DNA of 64,000 bases from Symbiodinium natans (taxonomy: Eukaryota > Sar > Dinophyceae > Suessiales > Symbiodiniaceae), in contig CAJNDS010002784.1 of assembly GCA_905221605.1 (NCBI GenBank), positions 62,001 to 126,000 on the forward strand. Reading direction: 5' to 3'. A program made the translations under genes and the position numbers. Positions within the stretch are counted from its first letter, which is position 1, and every line of letters starts with the position of its first letter. Shown piece by piece: positions 22,293 to 34,494 of this stretch. Below the pieces are notes generated by a model. The model saw only the letters and a program-made list of their open reading frames with translations. It ran no database searches and was not told the origin of the DNA.

Positions 22293-25200
22293 CTGGCTCA
22301 AGGTTTCGGCTCAACCCCGGTGGGGTGCTCAGGTAGAGAGCGTCTTTAGTGCCGTTGTGGCTGGCCCTGGGGCTTGTAACTAAGGGTAGGTTCCGTTTTG
22401 AGGCCCTGGCAAAACTGTGTTTGCTCGTAGGCCGGCTGACCGGCTAAGCTGTCATAGAGCGGCGGCCCGCCAACTGCTGCCGACGACGAAGGACGTTCGA
22501 GTGCACAGTTTTCGGCCTCGCTTCGCTGGAGGGAAGCTTTTCGTCCTCGCGTTGCTGAGGGAACCTTGTGGCCTACAGTCTGCTCTGGGTCACAGTGAGA
22601 GTTGCAGCCTCGCATTGCTTGAGGGGTGACGCTAGCCTGTTGCTCACCAGAGATTCCTGCTGTCTCTGGGTGAGCAAAACCCACCGACCCTCATTTGGAT
22701 TGAGGGCTGTGCTGAAGGTGAGTTTGGGTTCCTCGCTCACTTGTGTGGAAAACGAAGGTGAGACCGAAACACGGGGGAAAACGGCCAGGCACGCTGCAGA
22801 CAGTGCAGGCCAACGTCGCACTGCAAGCGGCATCCTTGCAGTGGTGACAGGAGTGTCCCGAACAATTGCGGTGTGCTCGAGCCCAAGCTTGCAGGTTTTC
22901 GGGGATCGGCAAGCTGAGCACAACAGGATTTTCTTCGCAGGTAGAATCAGGAAGAAAAGATTTGGCCCAACCCTGGTGGATCTGCCTGGACACAAATAAC
23001 CAGCGGCATCAGTGTCGTAAAGCTCATTGACTGGTGCTACTGAGAAACTGTTGCCAAAGAACTTGCAGTAGGACTGTGGTGCGGCGCAGTGCAAGTTGAA
23101 GAGCAGCTGTTGGTGGCTGCTCCCCGGAAAACCAATAGTCCAAGAAAGCCTCCTTCGGCCTCGCTCCGTGCTGAGGGTTTGTAAGGGTTGGTATTGGCCG
23201 GAAGGATTCAGATGGAGGTTACCCGATCTTCGCGCTTTTCCCATCTGAAGGCAACCAATGGTAATCAGCCTGCTGGACATGGCAGGCCTGCTTTTGTTTA
23301 CATCCACGTCTCCTGCAAGGGCTGGGGTCTGTCCGTGCACACAGACAAGGCGGAACCTTGCAGATGTTTAGGTCCTCGCGGCACGGCCGCTGGAGGTTGT
23401 TTGAAGATGTTGGCTCTCACTGTCTGGTGAGTGGTTTGTATGGGCACTTGCTGGGGCAAGGCGGCTCTGGCGTCTGAGGATGGTACATGTGCTGGCTGCT
23501 GAGTACGGGCCACCGAAAGAGACCTGTGGTAAGACAAGCGATGAAAGGAGCCGAACTCCTAAACTCTAGGACAGGCTAGCTCACGCGGACGCCACGCAGA
23601 GTATGTGTCACTATCTTCAGATGTTGGAGCCAAATTGCCTCGCCGTGTGACGTGAGATGTGGTGTTTGGATTCGGCCTCAAGCACTGGAAGGCCTACAAC
23701 AACAAATCCGAATGAAAACTGTGGTCCTAAGACACGCGGAGCAGCTGCTTATACGTGGCACCGCGGGGGTCACAAAGAGATAGAGGGCTTGCCAGCAAGG
23801 GAACTCTGTCTAAAGATAGCCCTGGCTCAGTGAGGAGCTGAGGGCCTGGCTGCGCAGATGCAGCGGAATGGTTGTTCGGCCTCGCCTCCGCTGAGGGAAC
23901 AACAGTCAATGCTTCTCTGCAGTGTCGGTCCGGGTTAGTAAGAGCGAGAACGCCGGGACCTCGAGCTGCAGTTTTACCATGAAGCAACCGCGTGAGATGC
24001 ATTATTGGTCAACTGGTGAGTAAGAGCGAGAAAGCCAGGGTGACGCTACTTTGGGGGAGGCTGCAAGGCACGGTTAGTAAGTGCGAGAAAGCCGGAGCTG
24101 CGGACGAACCTGGAGTAGCAGTCTTTCATACCTCACGTGTTTCACTTTGCGGCCTCGCATGCGCTGAGGAATATGCCTCGAACAGAACATCCAGTGCTGA
24201 GTGGGGATTGCCAAACTTACGGAGGCTGATGCCACAACAAGTGCCTCAACAGCAATGCATGCGGAGGGCAAAGTTCGGCCTCGCGAGTGCTGAGGGTTGC
24301 AGCTGAGAGAGGGCCTAGCTGAGAACGCAACACCTCAAGCGAGGTAATTGGAGACTCTGGAAGCACTGCATGCAGCTTGGACGGCTGATGCTACTGGGCG
24401 CAAAGCGGTAAAGCAGCTTGAAGCATAGACTCCGCGGTGCCGGTGTGTCGGAGCAATTGATAGGTACAACCGCAGCCCAGCAGAGCTCAATCAAACAAAG
24501 CAACATTCGGCCTCGACTTTGGTCTGAGGGAATGTGAGCTATAAAGAGCAAACTCCAGAATATGGATGAGGGACACTGGCCAGGCATGGAGGCCAGCAAA
24601 GGGCAGGAACCAGCATTGCACTGGAGAAGCCTCGAGTCCCAAAGGCAGTGAACTTTGTGGTGAGGAATACGTCGACTGGTAAGTAAGTGCGAGAAAGCCA
24701 GGGCGATTCTGGGGAGAACAGCAAGGCACGGTTAGTAAGTGCGAGAACACCGGAGCTGCTGAGAACCCTGGATTAGCCGGGACGTACTCCGTGGAGGATT
24801 CGTTGTCACTGCTTTCAGAAATGCCCACAAGGACCAAGCATGCAGCTAACCCGTGGTCGCAGAGTGGGCCTCACTTCGGTTGAGGGAAATCGACTCCCAA
24901 GTGAGAGTATGGAGTTTTGGTGGCAAACAAGAGAGCCAGCCGACTGTCTTTGGAACAATGACTACGGCTGGATTGGAGAATGTCAAGTCTCACAATGGAT
25001 AGCGGCCTCGTACATAATATCCTCACAGGCAGGGTGGGTTTGACCTGGTTGTCGGCACCTTGCCCGGCCCCCTGTCAGGCGCCTGTACCGGCCACCTGTT
25101 GAAGGTGTGTGGCGTGGGGTCACCGGTGCGTAGCGGCGATTTCGGTCGCTTAGCGTCCTCCAGCCTAAAAAGGGGTATGTTTGGGCAGGTACTTCACCTG

Positions 25201-25882
25201 TTCCTCCTGCTTGGCTCGTGTTGGAGATGTGTGAATCGAGGGCATGGATCCGTCAAGGTGAGATGACGAGAAAGTGCAGAATTGGCCTCAATCAATATGG
25301 AACGGTCTATGGGGATTGACCACCCCGCCGGTAGAGGGATAGCGGCCTCTGAGAATCGGAGGGCATGGATCACCTCCCGGAAAAGCCACAGGAAGTATGC
25401 CCTGTGCATGCAAGAGGCAGCCACCGTAACCAGAGTCCATGAAGCCTTGGGCCATGACCTGGTTTGAAGACATGTCCGGCCTCACTACGGTTGAGGGGTG
25501 TGGATGGAAGCACTCAGGACATGCAATGAGACTCGTAGAACGAGCATCTGGGTCTACAGGAATGACCTCCATTCGGTTGAGGGATAGCGGCCTCCACGAA
25601 CGAGGGCATGGATCGCCTCCCGAATAGACAACAAAGAGAATGTGCAAGCATACAGGCAACTTGCCTTGGCCAAAGTCTTCAAGCCAATGGCAACGACTTG
25701 GTCAAAAGGACATTCCGGCCTCACTTCGGTTGAGGGTAGCGGTACGTCAAAACCGAGGACAAGGAATGAGAGGGGGAACTTACCGGCAGTTTCACCCCAC
25801 AGTTTTAGTAAGCTTTTGTTTCACTTGAACCCACAGCCCCTTCGGGTGGCTACGCCTCGCAGCGTGCAGACGAAAATTCACC
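22293..25882 (+). mobile_element. Array element 4: non-autonomous, 3.6 kb (class NA1)
   Basis: A second NA1 copy, colinear with element 1 throughout with scattered substitutions and small indels (for example an extra A near 22788 and a lost segment near 24346). The T of the 3' junction word is missing (CGAAAATTCACC), probably a later point deletion. Non-coding. Confidence 0.8.
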
Positions 25883-28010
25883 CTGGCTCAAGGTTTCGGC
25901 TCAACCCCGGTGGGGTGCTCAGGTAGAGAGCGTCTTTAGTGCCGTTGTGGCTGGCCCTGGGGCTTGTAACTAAGGGTAGGTTCCGTTTTGAGGCCTGGCA
26001 AAACTGTGTTTGCTCGTAGGCCGGCTGACCGGCTAAGCTGTCATAGAGCGGCGGCCCGCCAACTGCTGCCGTCGACGAAGGGCGTGAGTGCACAGTTTTC
26101 GGCCTCGCTTCGCTAGAGGGAAGCTTTTCGTCCTCGCGTTGCTGAGGGAACCTTGTGGCCTACAGTCTGCTCTGGGTCACAGTGAGAGTTGCAGCCTCGC
26201 ATTGCTTGAGGGGTGACGCAAGCCTGTTGCTCACCAGAGATTCCTGCTGTCTCTGGGTGAGCAAAACCCACCGACCCTCATTTGGATTGAGGGCTGTGCT
26301 GAAGGTGAGTTTGGGTTCCTCGCTCACTTGTGTGGAAACCGAAGGTGAGACCGAAACACGGGGGGAAACGGCCAGGCACGCTGCAGACAGTGCAGGCCAA
26401 CGTCGCACTGCAAGAGGCATCCTTGCAGTGGCGACAGGAGTGTCCCGAACAATTGCGGTGTGCTCGAGCCCAAGCTTGCAGGTTTTCGGGGATCTGCAAG
26501 CTGAGCACAACAGGATTTTCTTCGCAGGTAGAATCAGGTAGAAAAGATTTGGCCCAACCCTGGTGGATCTGCCTGGACATAAATAACCAGAGGCATCAGT
26601 GTCGTAAAGCTCATTGACTGGTGCTACTGAGAAACCGTTGCCAAGGAACTTGCAGTAGGACTGTGGTGCGGCGCAGTGCAAGTTGAAGAGCAGCTGGTGG
26701 TGGCTGCTCCCCGGAAAACCAATAGTCCAAGAAGCCTCCTTCGGCCTCGCTCCGTGCTGAGGGTTTGTAAGGGTTGGTATTGGCCGGAAAGGATTCAGAT
26801 GGAGGTTACCCGATCTTCGCGCTTTTCCCATCTGAAGGCAACCAATGGTAATCAGCCTGCTGGACATGGCAGGCCTGCTTTTGTTTACATCCACGTCTCC
26901 TGCAAGGGCTGGGGTCTGTCCGTGCACACAGACAAGGCGGAACCTTGCAGATGTTTAGGTCCTCGCGGCACGGCCGCTGGAGGTTGTTTGAAGATGTTGG
27001 CTCTCACTATCTGGTGAGTGGTTTGTATGGGCACTTGCTGGGGCAAGGCGGCTCTGGCGTCTGAGGATGGTACATGTGCTGGCTGCTGAGTACGGGCCAC
27101 CGAAAGAGACCTGTGGTAAGACAAGCGATGAAAGGAGCCGAACTCCTAAAGAAAGGACAGGCTAGCTCACGCGGACGCCACGCAGAGTATGTGTTACTAT
27201 CTTCAGATGTTGGAGCCAAATTGCCAGCCTTGTGACGTGAGATGTGGTGTTTGGATTCGGCCTCAAGCACTGGAAGGCCTACAACAACAAATCCGAATGA
27301 AAACTGTGGTCCTAAGACACGCGGTGCAGCTGCTTATACGTGGCACCGCGGGGGTCACATAGAGATAGAGGGCTTGCCAGCAGGGGAACTCTGTCTAAAG
27401 AGAGCCCTGGCTCAGTGAGGAGCTGAGGGCCTGGCTGCGCTGATGCAGCGGAATGGTTGTTCGGCCTCGCCTCCGCTGAGGGAACAACAGTCAATGCTTC
27501 TCTGCAGTGTCGGTCCGGGTTAGTAAGAGCGAGAACGCCGGGACCTCGAGCTGCAGTTTTACCATGAAGCAACCGCGTGAGATGCATTATTGGTCAACTG
27601 GTGAGTAAGAGCGAGAAAGCCAGGGTGACGCTACTTTGGGGGAGGCTGCAAGGCACGGTTAGTAAGTGCGAGAAAGCCGGAGCTGCGGACGAACCTGGAG
27701 TAGCAGTTTTTCATACCTCACGTGTTTCACTTTGCGGCCTCGCATGCGCTGAGGAAATATGCCTCGAACAGAACATCCAGTGCTGAGTGGGGATTGCCAA
27801 ACTTACGGAGGCTGATGCCACAACAAGTGCCTCAACAGCAATGCATGCGGAAGGCAAAGTTCGGCCTCGCGAGTGCTGAGGGTTGCAGCTGAGAGAGGGC
27901 CTAGCTGAGAACGCAACACCTCAAGCGAGGTAATTTTTAGTTTAGTTTCACCTTGACCAACGGCCCCTTCGGGTGGCTACGCCTCGCAGCGTGCAGACGT
28001 AAAATTCACC
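25883..28010 (+). mobile_element. Array element 5: non-autonomous, 2.1 kb (class NA2)
   Basis: NA2 copy nearly identical to the adjacent element 6, with complete 5' SL relic and 3' end. The near identity of adjacent copies suggests either very recent insertions or a tandem duplication by unequal exchange. Confidence 0.8.
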
Positions 28011-30138
28011 CTGGCTCAAGGTTTCGGCTCAACCCCGGTGGGGTGCTCAGGTAGAGAGCGTCTTTAGTGCCGTTGTGGCTGGCCCTGGGGCTTGTAACTA
28101 AGGGTAGGTTCCGTTTTGAGGCCTGGCAAAACTGTGTTTGCTCGTAGGCCGGCTGACCGGCTAAGCTGTCATAGAGCGGCGGCCCGCCAACTGCTGCCGT
28201 CGACGAAGGGCGTGAGTGCACAGTTTTCGGCCTCGCTTCGCTAGAGGGAAGCTTTTCGTCCTCGCGTTGCTGAGGGAACCTTGTGGCCTACAGTCTGCTC
28301 TGGGTCACAGTGAGAGTTGCAGCCTCGCATTGCTTGAGGGGTGACGCAAGCCTGTTGCTCACCAGAGATTCCTGCTGTCTCTGGGTGAGCAAAACCCACC
28401 GACCCTCATTTGGATTGAGGGCTGTGCTGAAGGTGAGTTTGGGTTCCTCGCTCACTTGTGTGGAAAACGAAGGTGAGACCGAAACACGGGGGGAAACGGC
28501 CAGGCACGCTGCAGACAGTGCAGGCCAACGTCGCACTGCAAGAGGCATCCTTGCAGTGGCGACAGGAGTGTCCCGAACAATTGCGGTGTGCTCGAGCCCA
28601 AGCTTGCAGGTTTTCGGGGATCTGCAAGCTGAGCACAACAGGATTTTCTTCGCAGGTAGAATCAGGTAGAAAAGATTTGGCCCAACCCTGGTGGATCTGC
28701 CTGGACATAAATAACCAGAGGCATCAGTGTCGTAAAGCTCATTGACTGGTGCTACTGAGAAACCGTTGCCAAGGAACTTGCAGTAGGACTGTGGTGCGGC
28801 GCAGTGCAAGTTGAAGAGCAGCTGGTGGTGGCTGCTCCCCGGAAAACCAATAGTCCAAGAAGCCTCCTTCGGCCTCGCTCCGTGCTGAGGGTTTGTAAGG
28901 GTTGGTATTGGCCGGAAAGGATTCAGATGGAGGTTACCCGATCTTCGCGCTTTTCCCATCTGAAGGCAACCAATGGTAATCAGCCTGCTGGACATGGCAG
29001 GCCTGCTTTTGTTTACATCCACGTCTCCTGCAAGGGCTGGGGTCTGTCCGTGCACACAGACAAGGCGGAACCTTGCAGATGTTTAGGTCCTCGCGGCACG
29101 GCCGCTGGAGGTTGTTTGAAGATGTTGGCTCTCACTATCTGGTGAGTGGTTTGTATGGGCACTTGCTGGGGCAAGGCGGCTCTGGCGTCTGAGGATGGTA
29201 CATGTGCTGGCTGCTGAGTACGGGCCACCGAAAGAGACCTGTGGTAAGACAAGCGATGAAAGGAGCCGAACTCCTAAAGAAAGGACAGGCTAGCTCACGC
29301 GGACGCCACGCAGAGTATGTGTTACTATCTTCAGATGTTGGAGCCAAATTGCCAGCCTTGTGACGTGAGATGTGGTGTTTGGATTCGGCCTCAAGCACTG
29401 GAAGGCCTACAACAACAAATCCGAATGAAAACTGTGGTCCTAAGACACGCGGTGCAGCTGCTTATACGTGGCACCGCGGGGGTCACAAAGAGATAGAGGG
29501 CTTGCCAGCAGGGGAACTCTGTCTAAAGAGAGCCCTGGCTCAGTGAGGAGCTGAGGGCCTGGCTGCGCTGATGCAGCGGAATGGTTGTTCGGCCTCGCCT
29601 CCGCTGAGGGAACAACAGTCAATGCTTCTCTGCAGTGTCGGTCCGGGTTAGTAAGAGCGAGAACGCCGGGACCTCGAGCTGCAGTTTTACCATGAAGCAA
29701 CCGCGTGAGATGCATTATTGGTCAACTGGTGAGTAAGAGCGAGAAAGCCAGGGTGACGCTACTTTGGGGGAGGCTGCAAGGCACGGTTAGTAAGTGCGAG
29801 AAAGCCGGAGCTGCGGACGAACCTGGAGTAGCAGTTTTTCATACCTCACGTGTTTCACTTTGCGGCCTCGCATGCGCTGAGGAAATATGCCTCGAACAGA
29901 ACATCCAGTGCTGAGTGGGGATTGCCAAACTTACGGAGGCTGATGCCACAACAAGTGCCTCAACAGCAATGCATGCGGAAGGCAAAGTTCGGCCTCGCGA
30001 GTGCTGAGGGTTGCAGCTGAGAGAGGGCCTAGCTGAGAACGCAACACCTCAAGCGAGGTAATTTTTAGTTTAGTTTCACCTTGACCAACGGCCCCTTCGG
30101 GTGGCTACGCCTCGCAGCGTGCAGACGTAAAATTCACC
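28011..30138 (+). mobile_element. Array element 6: non-autonomous, 2.1 kb (class NA2)
   Basis: NA2 copy differing from element 5 by only a few bases seen by eye. The SL relic TGGCTCAAG is at 28012-28020 and the terminal TAAAATTCACC at 30128-30138. Non-coding. Confidence 0.8.
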
Positions 30139-30139
30139 T

Positions 30140-32760
30140 ACGGCCCTGCAATATCCACCGCTAATCCTGAAGATGGCACTGGAAGTGTACATGGGTGCCA
30201 GATATTTGGTGGCGGATGGGGTGCTGTCGGCAGGCATCAGAGCCACGAATGGCGTGCAAGCAGGGTGTCCAGCTGCGCCATCGTTGGCAAAGGTGGCATT
30301 GCACCCGGTGATAGATAAGATCCAAAGGCGACGAGATGTGGCAAACGTGGATTGTTGGTTGGATGATGTCTCAATTGACATCCAGCATAAGTCCTTCAAA
30401 CAAGTTGCGGATAGTGCGATACGAGTCTACCGCAGCTTAAAGGACGGGATGGACGCTAATGGTTTCACGATTTCATCCAAGAAGACAGGGTTTGTGGCCA
30501 GCAGTACCCAGGCGAGCAAGCACCTGCGAGAACTCCTGTTGCCTCATGAGCCACAGGTGTACGACGTGATGCGTGACTTGGGCGTCGACAGTACAGGGGG
30601 GCGAAAGCGTCGCTTGGTGACGTCGGCAACGCGGGCCAAGAAAGCCCATGCGCGACATAGCAAACTGTCCAGGCTGGGGCCGCCGCCCAGCACTAAACTC
30701 CGCGTGGTCAAGGCAGCGATCACATCCGTTGCTTTATGGGGGCATCCCTCTGTGGGGGTATCACCTAAAAGAATGAAATGGCTCCGAACCGTGGTAGGAA
30801 AACACCTGGGTAAATACAAGCTTGGGAGTTTGGAAACCATCTTGGACATGGGAGCCAAGAAATGCCAGGATCCAAAGCGCACAATCCACAAGCAGCATTT
30901 CAAGGTGGTGGCCAAGGTTTTCCGTGCATGGATTGGTGGAGGAAAAGCCCACTTTGAATTGGCCTGGAAAACCACTTGGAAGAGGTTGAGTGCGGCCAAA
31001 CACCACTGGCCACTGGTCACGGGGCCGATGGCAGCAACCATGGCGTACTTAATGGATCTGAAGGTGGATGCCAGCGACCCAGGCAAATGGAAGAGAGGAA
31101 GTGTCCTCAACGTTGATTGGACCCAGCCACGCATGGGTAGCCTCGCCTACAACTGGCTTGAGGGATTTCTGGAGGAACAAAAACGGGCTGCAATAGCGAG
31201 ACAGGCAGGTGGCGCTGGTGCCCAAGAGGGGCTGGATTGGACGCCGCATCACAAGCTGACGAAGCTGGGAGGCCTAAGCCCAGGCCTTATGGAAGGTATA
31301 AAGTCAGTGTGGCACGCGGGCGTCATCACGGAAACCAAGCCAGGATGGTGCAAGAAGTGCCAAATGCCGGCAACTCTGGAGCATGTCCTCAAGGAATGTC
31401 CTTACTGGCGTGAACAAGGGTTCAAAGAACCCAAGCTCCAGGACTACTTGCGTCACAAATACCCATGGGAGTGTTTGTGGACAAGGGCACTCCTGCCAAA
31501 GCCGGCGGTGTGGCACCCGAAGCCGCCGGAACACCTTTTAGGTCTGCGATACCAAGGATGCTTTGCAGCTGCTGTAAAGTGGAAGCGGAAGGCTTGATCT
31601 TCGCCACTGACGCAAGTGGAGGTCCAGGAGGAATAGACCCACGCGTACAAACATCAGCCCTTGCAGTGGTGGCTATGTCCTGGACAAACGATGTCCTGGT
31701 GGAAGTCGGGCGGATCACAGAGCTGGTCTACCCGTGGCAGCCGGTGGTGGACATGGAGCGTCGTGCACTTTTCCGACTAATGGAGCACACGGAGGATCTG
31801 ATTGATGTCACTATGGATTGCAAGCCGGCAGTCCAAGTGCTACAAAAAACACAACCGCCGGAGGATGACCTGGAATGGAGCAAAGTGTGGAATGGCAGGA
31901 AACGTATCAAGGCAACATGGGTCCCGTCCCACAAAACTGAAGAGGAATTCCTGGCGAAGATGGGGCCGGGTACGTTGTGGCGACGTGCAGCGAATGACAT
32001 GGCAGACAAAGTATGTGGAGCAGTGGCGGCGGCTGCTTACAGCCCAGCGCACAAGAGGCGTGTCAAAGAATTGGACAATGTGGTGCGCACACTTTCCCTG
32101 GCGTACGGGGCACGCGCAGCCCACATATTGCGGAAGCGCAAAGAAGAAGACTTCCCCTTCATCCTGGACCATGCGCATTACAAAGAGAAGATGGAAGCCT
32201 CGCAGAAAGCTGAGGGATGCAAAAAAGAGCAGGGCAGCGCCAAACTCAACAAACGCCAGCGGCTTTGGCAGTTGCTTAAAAACCCGGAGCGCGGGCATCA
32301 ATGGGAGAAGGGCAGCGAACACCCCCGGAATTTAACACTGAAATGTCAACTGTGCGGGTTGTATGTACAACAAACCCTCACGAACTTGGAGGTGGTCTTG
32401 GAGCAGTACTGCGTCAACCAGCCGGAGGCGCGAGTGCGTGAAGAGTGGGGTATCCACCCCTCCCATAATATGGTGAATTTGGGAATCCGTTGGGTTTGCA
32501 CAAAGTGTGACAGAACACATGCACCGGTCAGCCAGAAGTGCAATAAAAGCCTGGCGGGTGAGTGCAAATCGCGGACTTCTCAAGGCAAGCTGGCTACCCA
32601 AGCGCAAACCCTTGTCAATGGTGGAAGTATGAGCAACGTCCAGTTTCAGCAGCCTCGCGTTCAGTTTGGTGGGAAACACGCCAAAGCTAAGACCCAAGCC
32701 AGCGCACAGCAGAAGATGTCATTGTTTGTTAGGCCTCGCCAAGCTGAGGGAACGCAGTAA
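30140..32760 (+). pseudogene. ORF2 C-terminal part (RT, zinc knuckle, RNase H), frameshifted
   Basis: The first frame (to 31597) holds the RT motifs QAGCPAAPSLAK (motif B) and CWLDDVSID (motif C with both Asp), then the knuckle C-x2-C-x7-H-x4-C at about 31350-31400 with all four ligands present. A one-base loss in an A run near 31575 moves the frame; the second frame (31465-32760) carries RNase H (ATDASGGPGG, DMERRALF, MDCKPAVQ, VPSHKTEEE, ANDMADKV) and the C-terminal pair of CxxC motifs. It lacks the endonuclease because of the 5' truncation. Confidence 0.8.
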
Positions 32761-32934
32761 TTCCGCAGCCGTTTGGTGCAAGGAGCAGGGTTTTTCGGCC
32801 TCGTAGCTGAGGGTGAGGGCCTCGCAACGGGGACTTGTAATTGGTGTTTACGGCCTCGCTTTGCTGAGGGAGTGTAATTCGGCCTCGCGGTGCCGCGTGC
32901 TTGCGTCATCGCCGGACAAGGCGGGCCTGTAGCG

Positions 32935-34191
32935 ATGCGGCAATGGAAGTCGGATGCTACGATGAGGAGACAAGGGTCCCGACTGCCATCCTGGTTAAGG
33001 AATCGGCCGGACAAAGGCAAGGGCAAAAGCAAGAACAAGCAGAAGGATCAGCCCCGTGAACGGTCCCCGCTTCGACAGGCCAGACACCCGGAGCAGCCTT
33101 GGGATAGTGAAGAGGAGAGAGCTTCGGAATCTCCGGTGGGTCCGGTACGCCTACGGGAGAGAGGAGAAGACAGTACGGCCTCGCCTCAAGCTGAGGGTGA
33201 CGATGAAGAGCAAGAGGCAAGCCAGCCTCGTACAGTCACGCTGGCGGAAGGGCCGGGTGCCCACAATATGGCCTCGCAGGAAGCTGAGGGAAAGGAGAAA
33301 AGGCAAGCCATGGGGCAAGTCAAGCCTGTGCACCTTTTGGTGCATAAATTGCAGAACCAGCAAAGGCCAAGGACAGCGCTCCATTGGCTTGGGGAGGTCC
33401 AATTGGTCCGCAACCCAACGACAGGGCAAAGCTTACAGCCTAGGGTGCTTCCCTTTATAGGTGCGGGGCGCACTCGACGAGGATATGCTCTGGATCGGCT
33501 ATGGGTCATGAAACTAGCAATGGAACCCCAGAGCTTTGGCAACGAAGCAGGGTATGGGGAACAATTCCCCACCCTGGTCACCAGGACCCTGTGGGCAGGA
33601 TGGATTGGAGTCCTTTTCGACGAAGCGGTGGAGGGTTACTGCCACCACTACCTCTATGGAAGTATCATCCGCAGGGCAGAGCTGTTCAACACATGGTGGC
33701 AGGAACATCGCCATGAAGCCGGGGTCCTCAGACAGTCCCTGTTTTACCTGGTGGCTATAACGTCATGGCTGACCATGCAAGGAGTTGCTCTATCGGATAT
33801 CACGGTGAGCAACGTTGGGCGCGACCCAATGTCAGGATCGCTACCGCGGGCAATGTTCTTTGACACGGCGGAATGGACGACGCTGCAGGAGGAGAGATAC
33901 AAGATATCATGCGGCCTCGTACGCCTCCTGGAGAAATATGATGAGGAGCTACTGGCAACCATACGTGGATTGGTCAGAACGTACGACGGCAAGGCCAGCG
34001 CGCTTTGGATGGCGTGCGTAGGCAATGTCGGGCCATTTGCCCAGCACCTGTTGGATGCCGGAATTGCAAAACGAGGATGGGATGGAACCCTGCATTCGGT
34101 TCCGGCAACGGAGATCCAGAGAATCACGTTGGGCATGCCGTATGAGAAGCTGATGAGTGAGCAGCGCAGAGCAGACAAGAAACATGGATAG
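32935..34191 (+). CDS. ORF3 of family A, kinase-like fold suspected, 418 aa
   Basis: Start chosen at MRQWK because the same start is shared with element 10. The N-terminal 170 residues are basic, then acidic and low complexity. The C-terminal half shows protein-kinase-like motifs: FIGAGRTRRGY (glycine-rich loop), WVMK (beta-3 Lys), GVALSDITVSN (catalytic-loop-like D-x4-N) and FFDTAEW (DFG-like). The reading frame is uninterrupted here, including the C-terminus (contains TLGMPYEKLMSEQ), which is locally frameshifted in element 10. Two short peptides, ASPQAEG and ASQEAEG, are encoded by the CCTC...GAGG hairpin. Confidence 0.55.
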   Translation: MRQWKSDATMRRQGSRLPSWLRNRPDKGKGKSKNKQKDQPRERSPLRQARHPEQPWDSEEERASESPVGPVRLRERGEDSTASPQAEGDDEEQEASQPRTVTLAEGPGAHNMASQEAEGKEKRQAMGQVKPVHLLVHKLQNQQRPRTALHWLGEVQLVRNPTTGQSLQPRVLPFIGAGRTRRGYALDRLWVMKLAMEPQSFGNEAGYGEQFPTLVTRTLWAGWIGVLFDEAVEGYCHHYLYGSIIRRAELFNTWWQEHRHEAGVLRQSLFYLVAITSWLTMQGVALSDITVSNVGRDPMSGSLPRAMFFDTAEWTTLQEERYKISCGLVRLLEKYDEELLATIRGLVRTYDGKASALWMACVGNVGPFAQHLLDAGIAKRGWDGTLHSVPATEIQRITLGMPYEKLMSEQRRADKKHG

Positions 34192-34226
34192 TGGTCAGAG
34201 AGGCACCAACAAACCGAATCAAAATA

Positions 34227-34377
34227 CCGCCTCGGCGTGCTGCCTGAGGAGTTTCGGCCTCGACTTCGGTCTGAGGGGTGCCAGAGAGGGAAGTTCGGCC
34301 TCGGCATGACCTGAGGGAATTTCGGCCTCGACCACGGTCTGAGGGACTGGATTTCAGCCTCGACAAATGTCTGAGGA
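34227..34377 (+). repeat. Cluster of five CCTC...GAGG hairpins in the 3' UTR (element 7)
   Basis: Five hairpins in 150 bp with different inner stems: GGC/GCC, GAC/GTC, GG/CC, GACC/GGTC and GAC/GTC. Each keeps the outer CCTC/GAGG pair and a bulged T before GAGG. The same cluster occurs at 46873-47023. Confidence 0.75.
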
Positions 34378-34494
34378 AAGTGAGGGCTAGTACCGGTAGT
34401 CTCACTGTGCAGAGTTGTAGCTTGTATGTTTCACCCACTAACCTCAGCCCCTTCGGGTGGCTACGCCTCGCAGCGTGCAGACGTAAAATTCACC

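Larger units (their letters stand above)
30139..34494 (+). mobile_element. Array element 7: 5'-truncated family A LINE, 4.4 kb
   Basis: It begins inside the RT domain (ACGGCCCTGCAATATCC matches 42783 of element 10) right after TTCACC plus one extra T, and ends with the normal family A 3' end. 5' truncation with an intact 3' end is the hallmark of target-primed reverse transcription. It carries the RT C-terminal half, RNase H and ORF3. Confidence 0.85.

Noticed and set aside
22573-23340. Minus-strand 255-codon ORF in NA elements (also at 26160-26927 and 28288-29055)
   Set aside because: Broken into 139 and 200 codons in elements 1 and 2 by a G/A-run length change; no domain; spans several hairpins; codon pattern not conserved.
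13647-30138. CRISPR-like array
   Set aside because: Repeats are dispersed hairpins with irregular spacing in a eukaryotic retroelement; there are no uniform spacers and no cas genes.
32957-34307. Several 60-190-codon ORFs antisense or out of frame within ORF3 and ORF2 copies
   Set aside because: Shadow frames of the real coding sequence.
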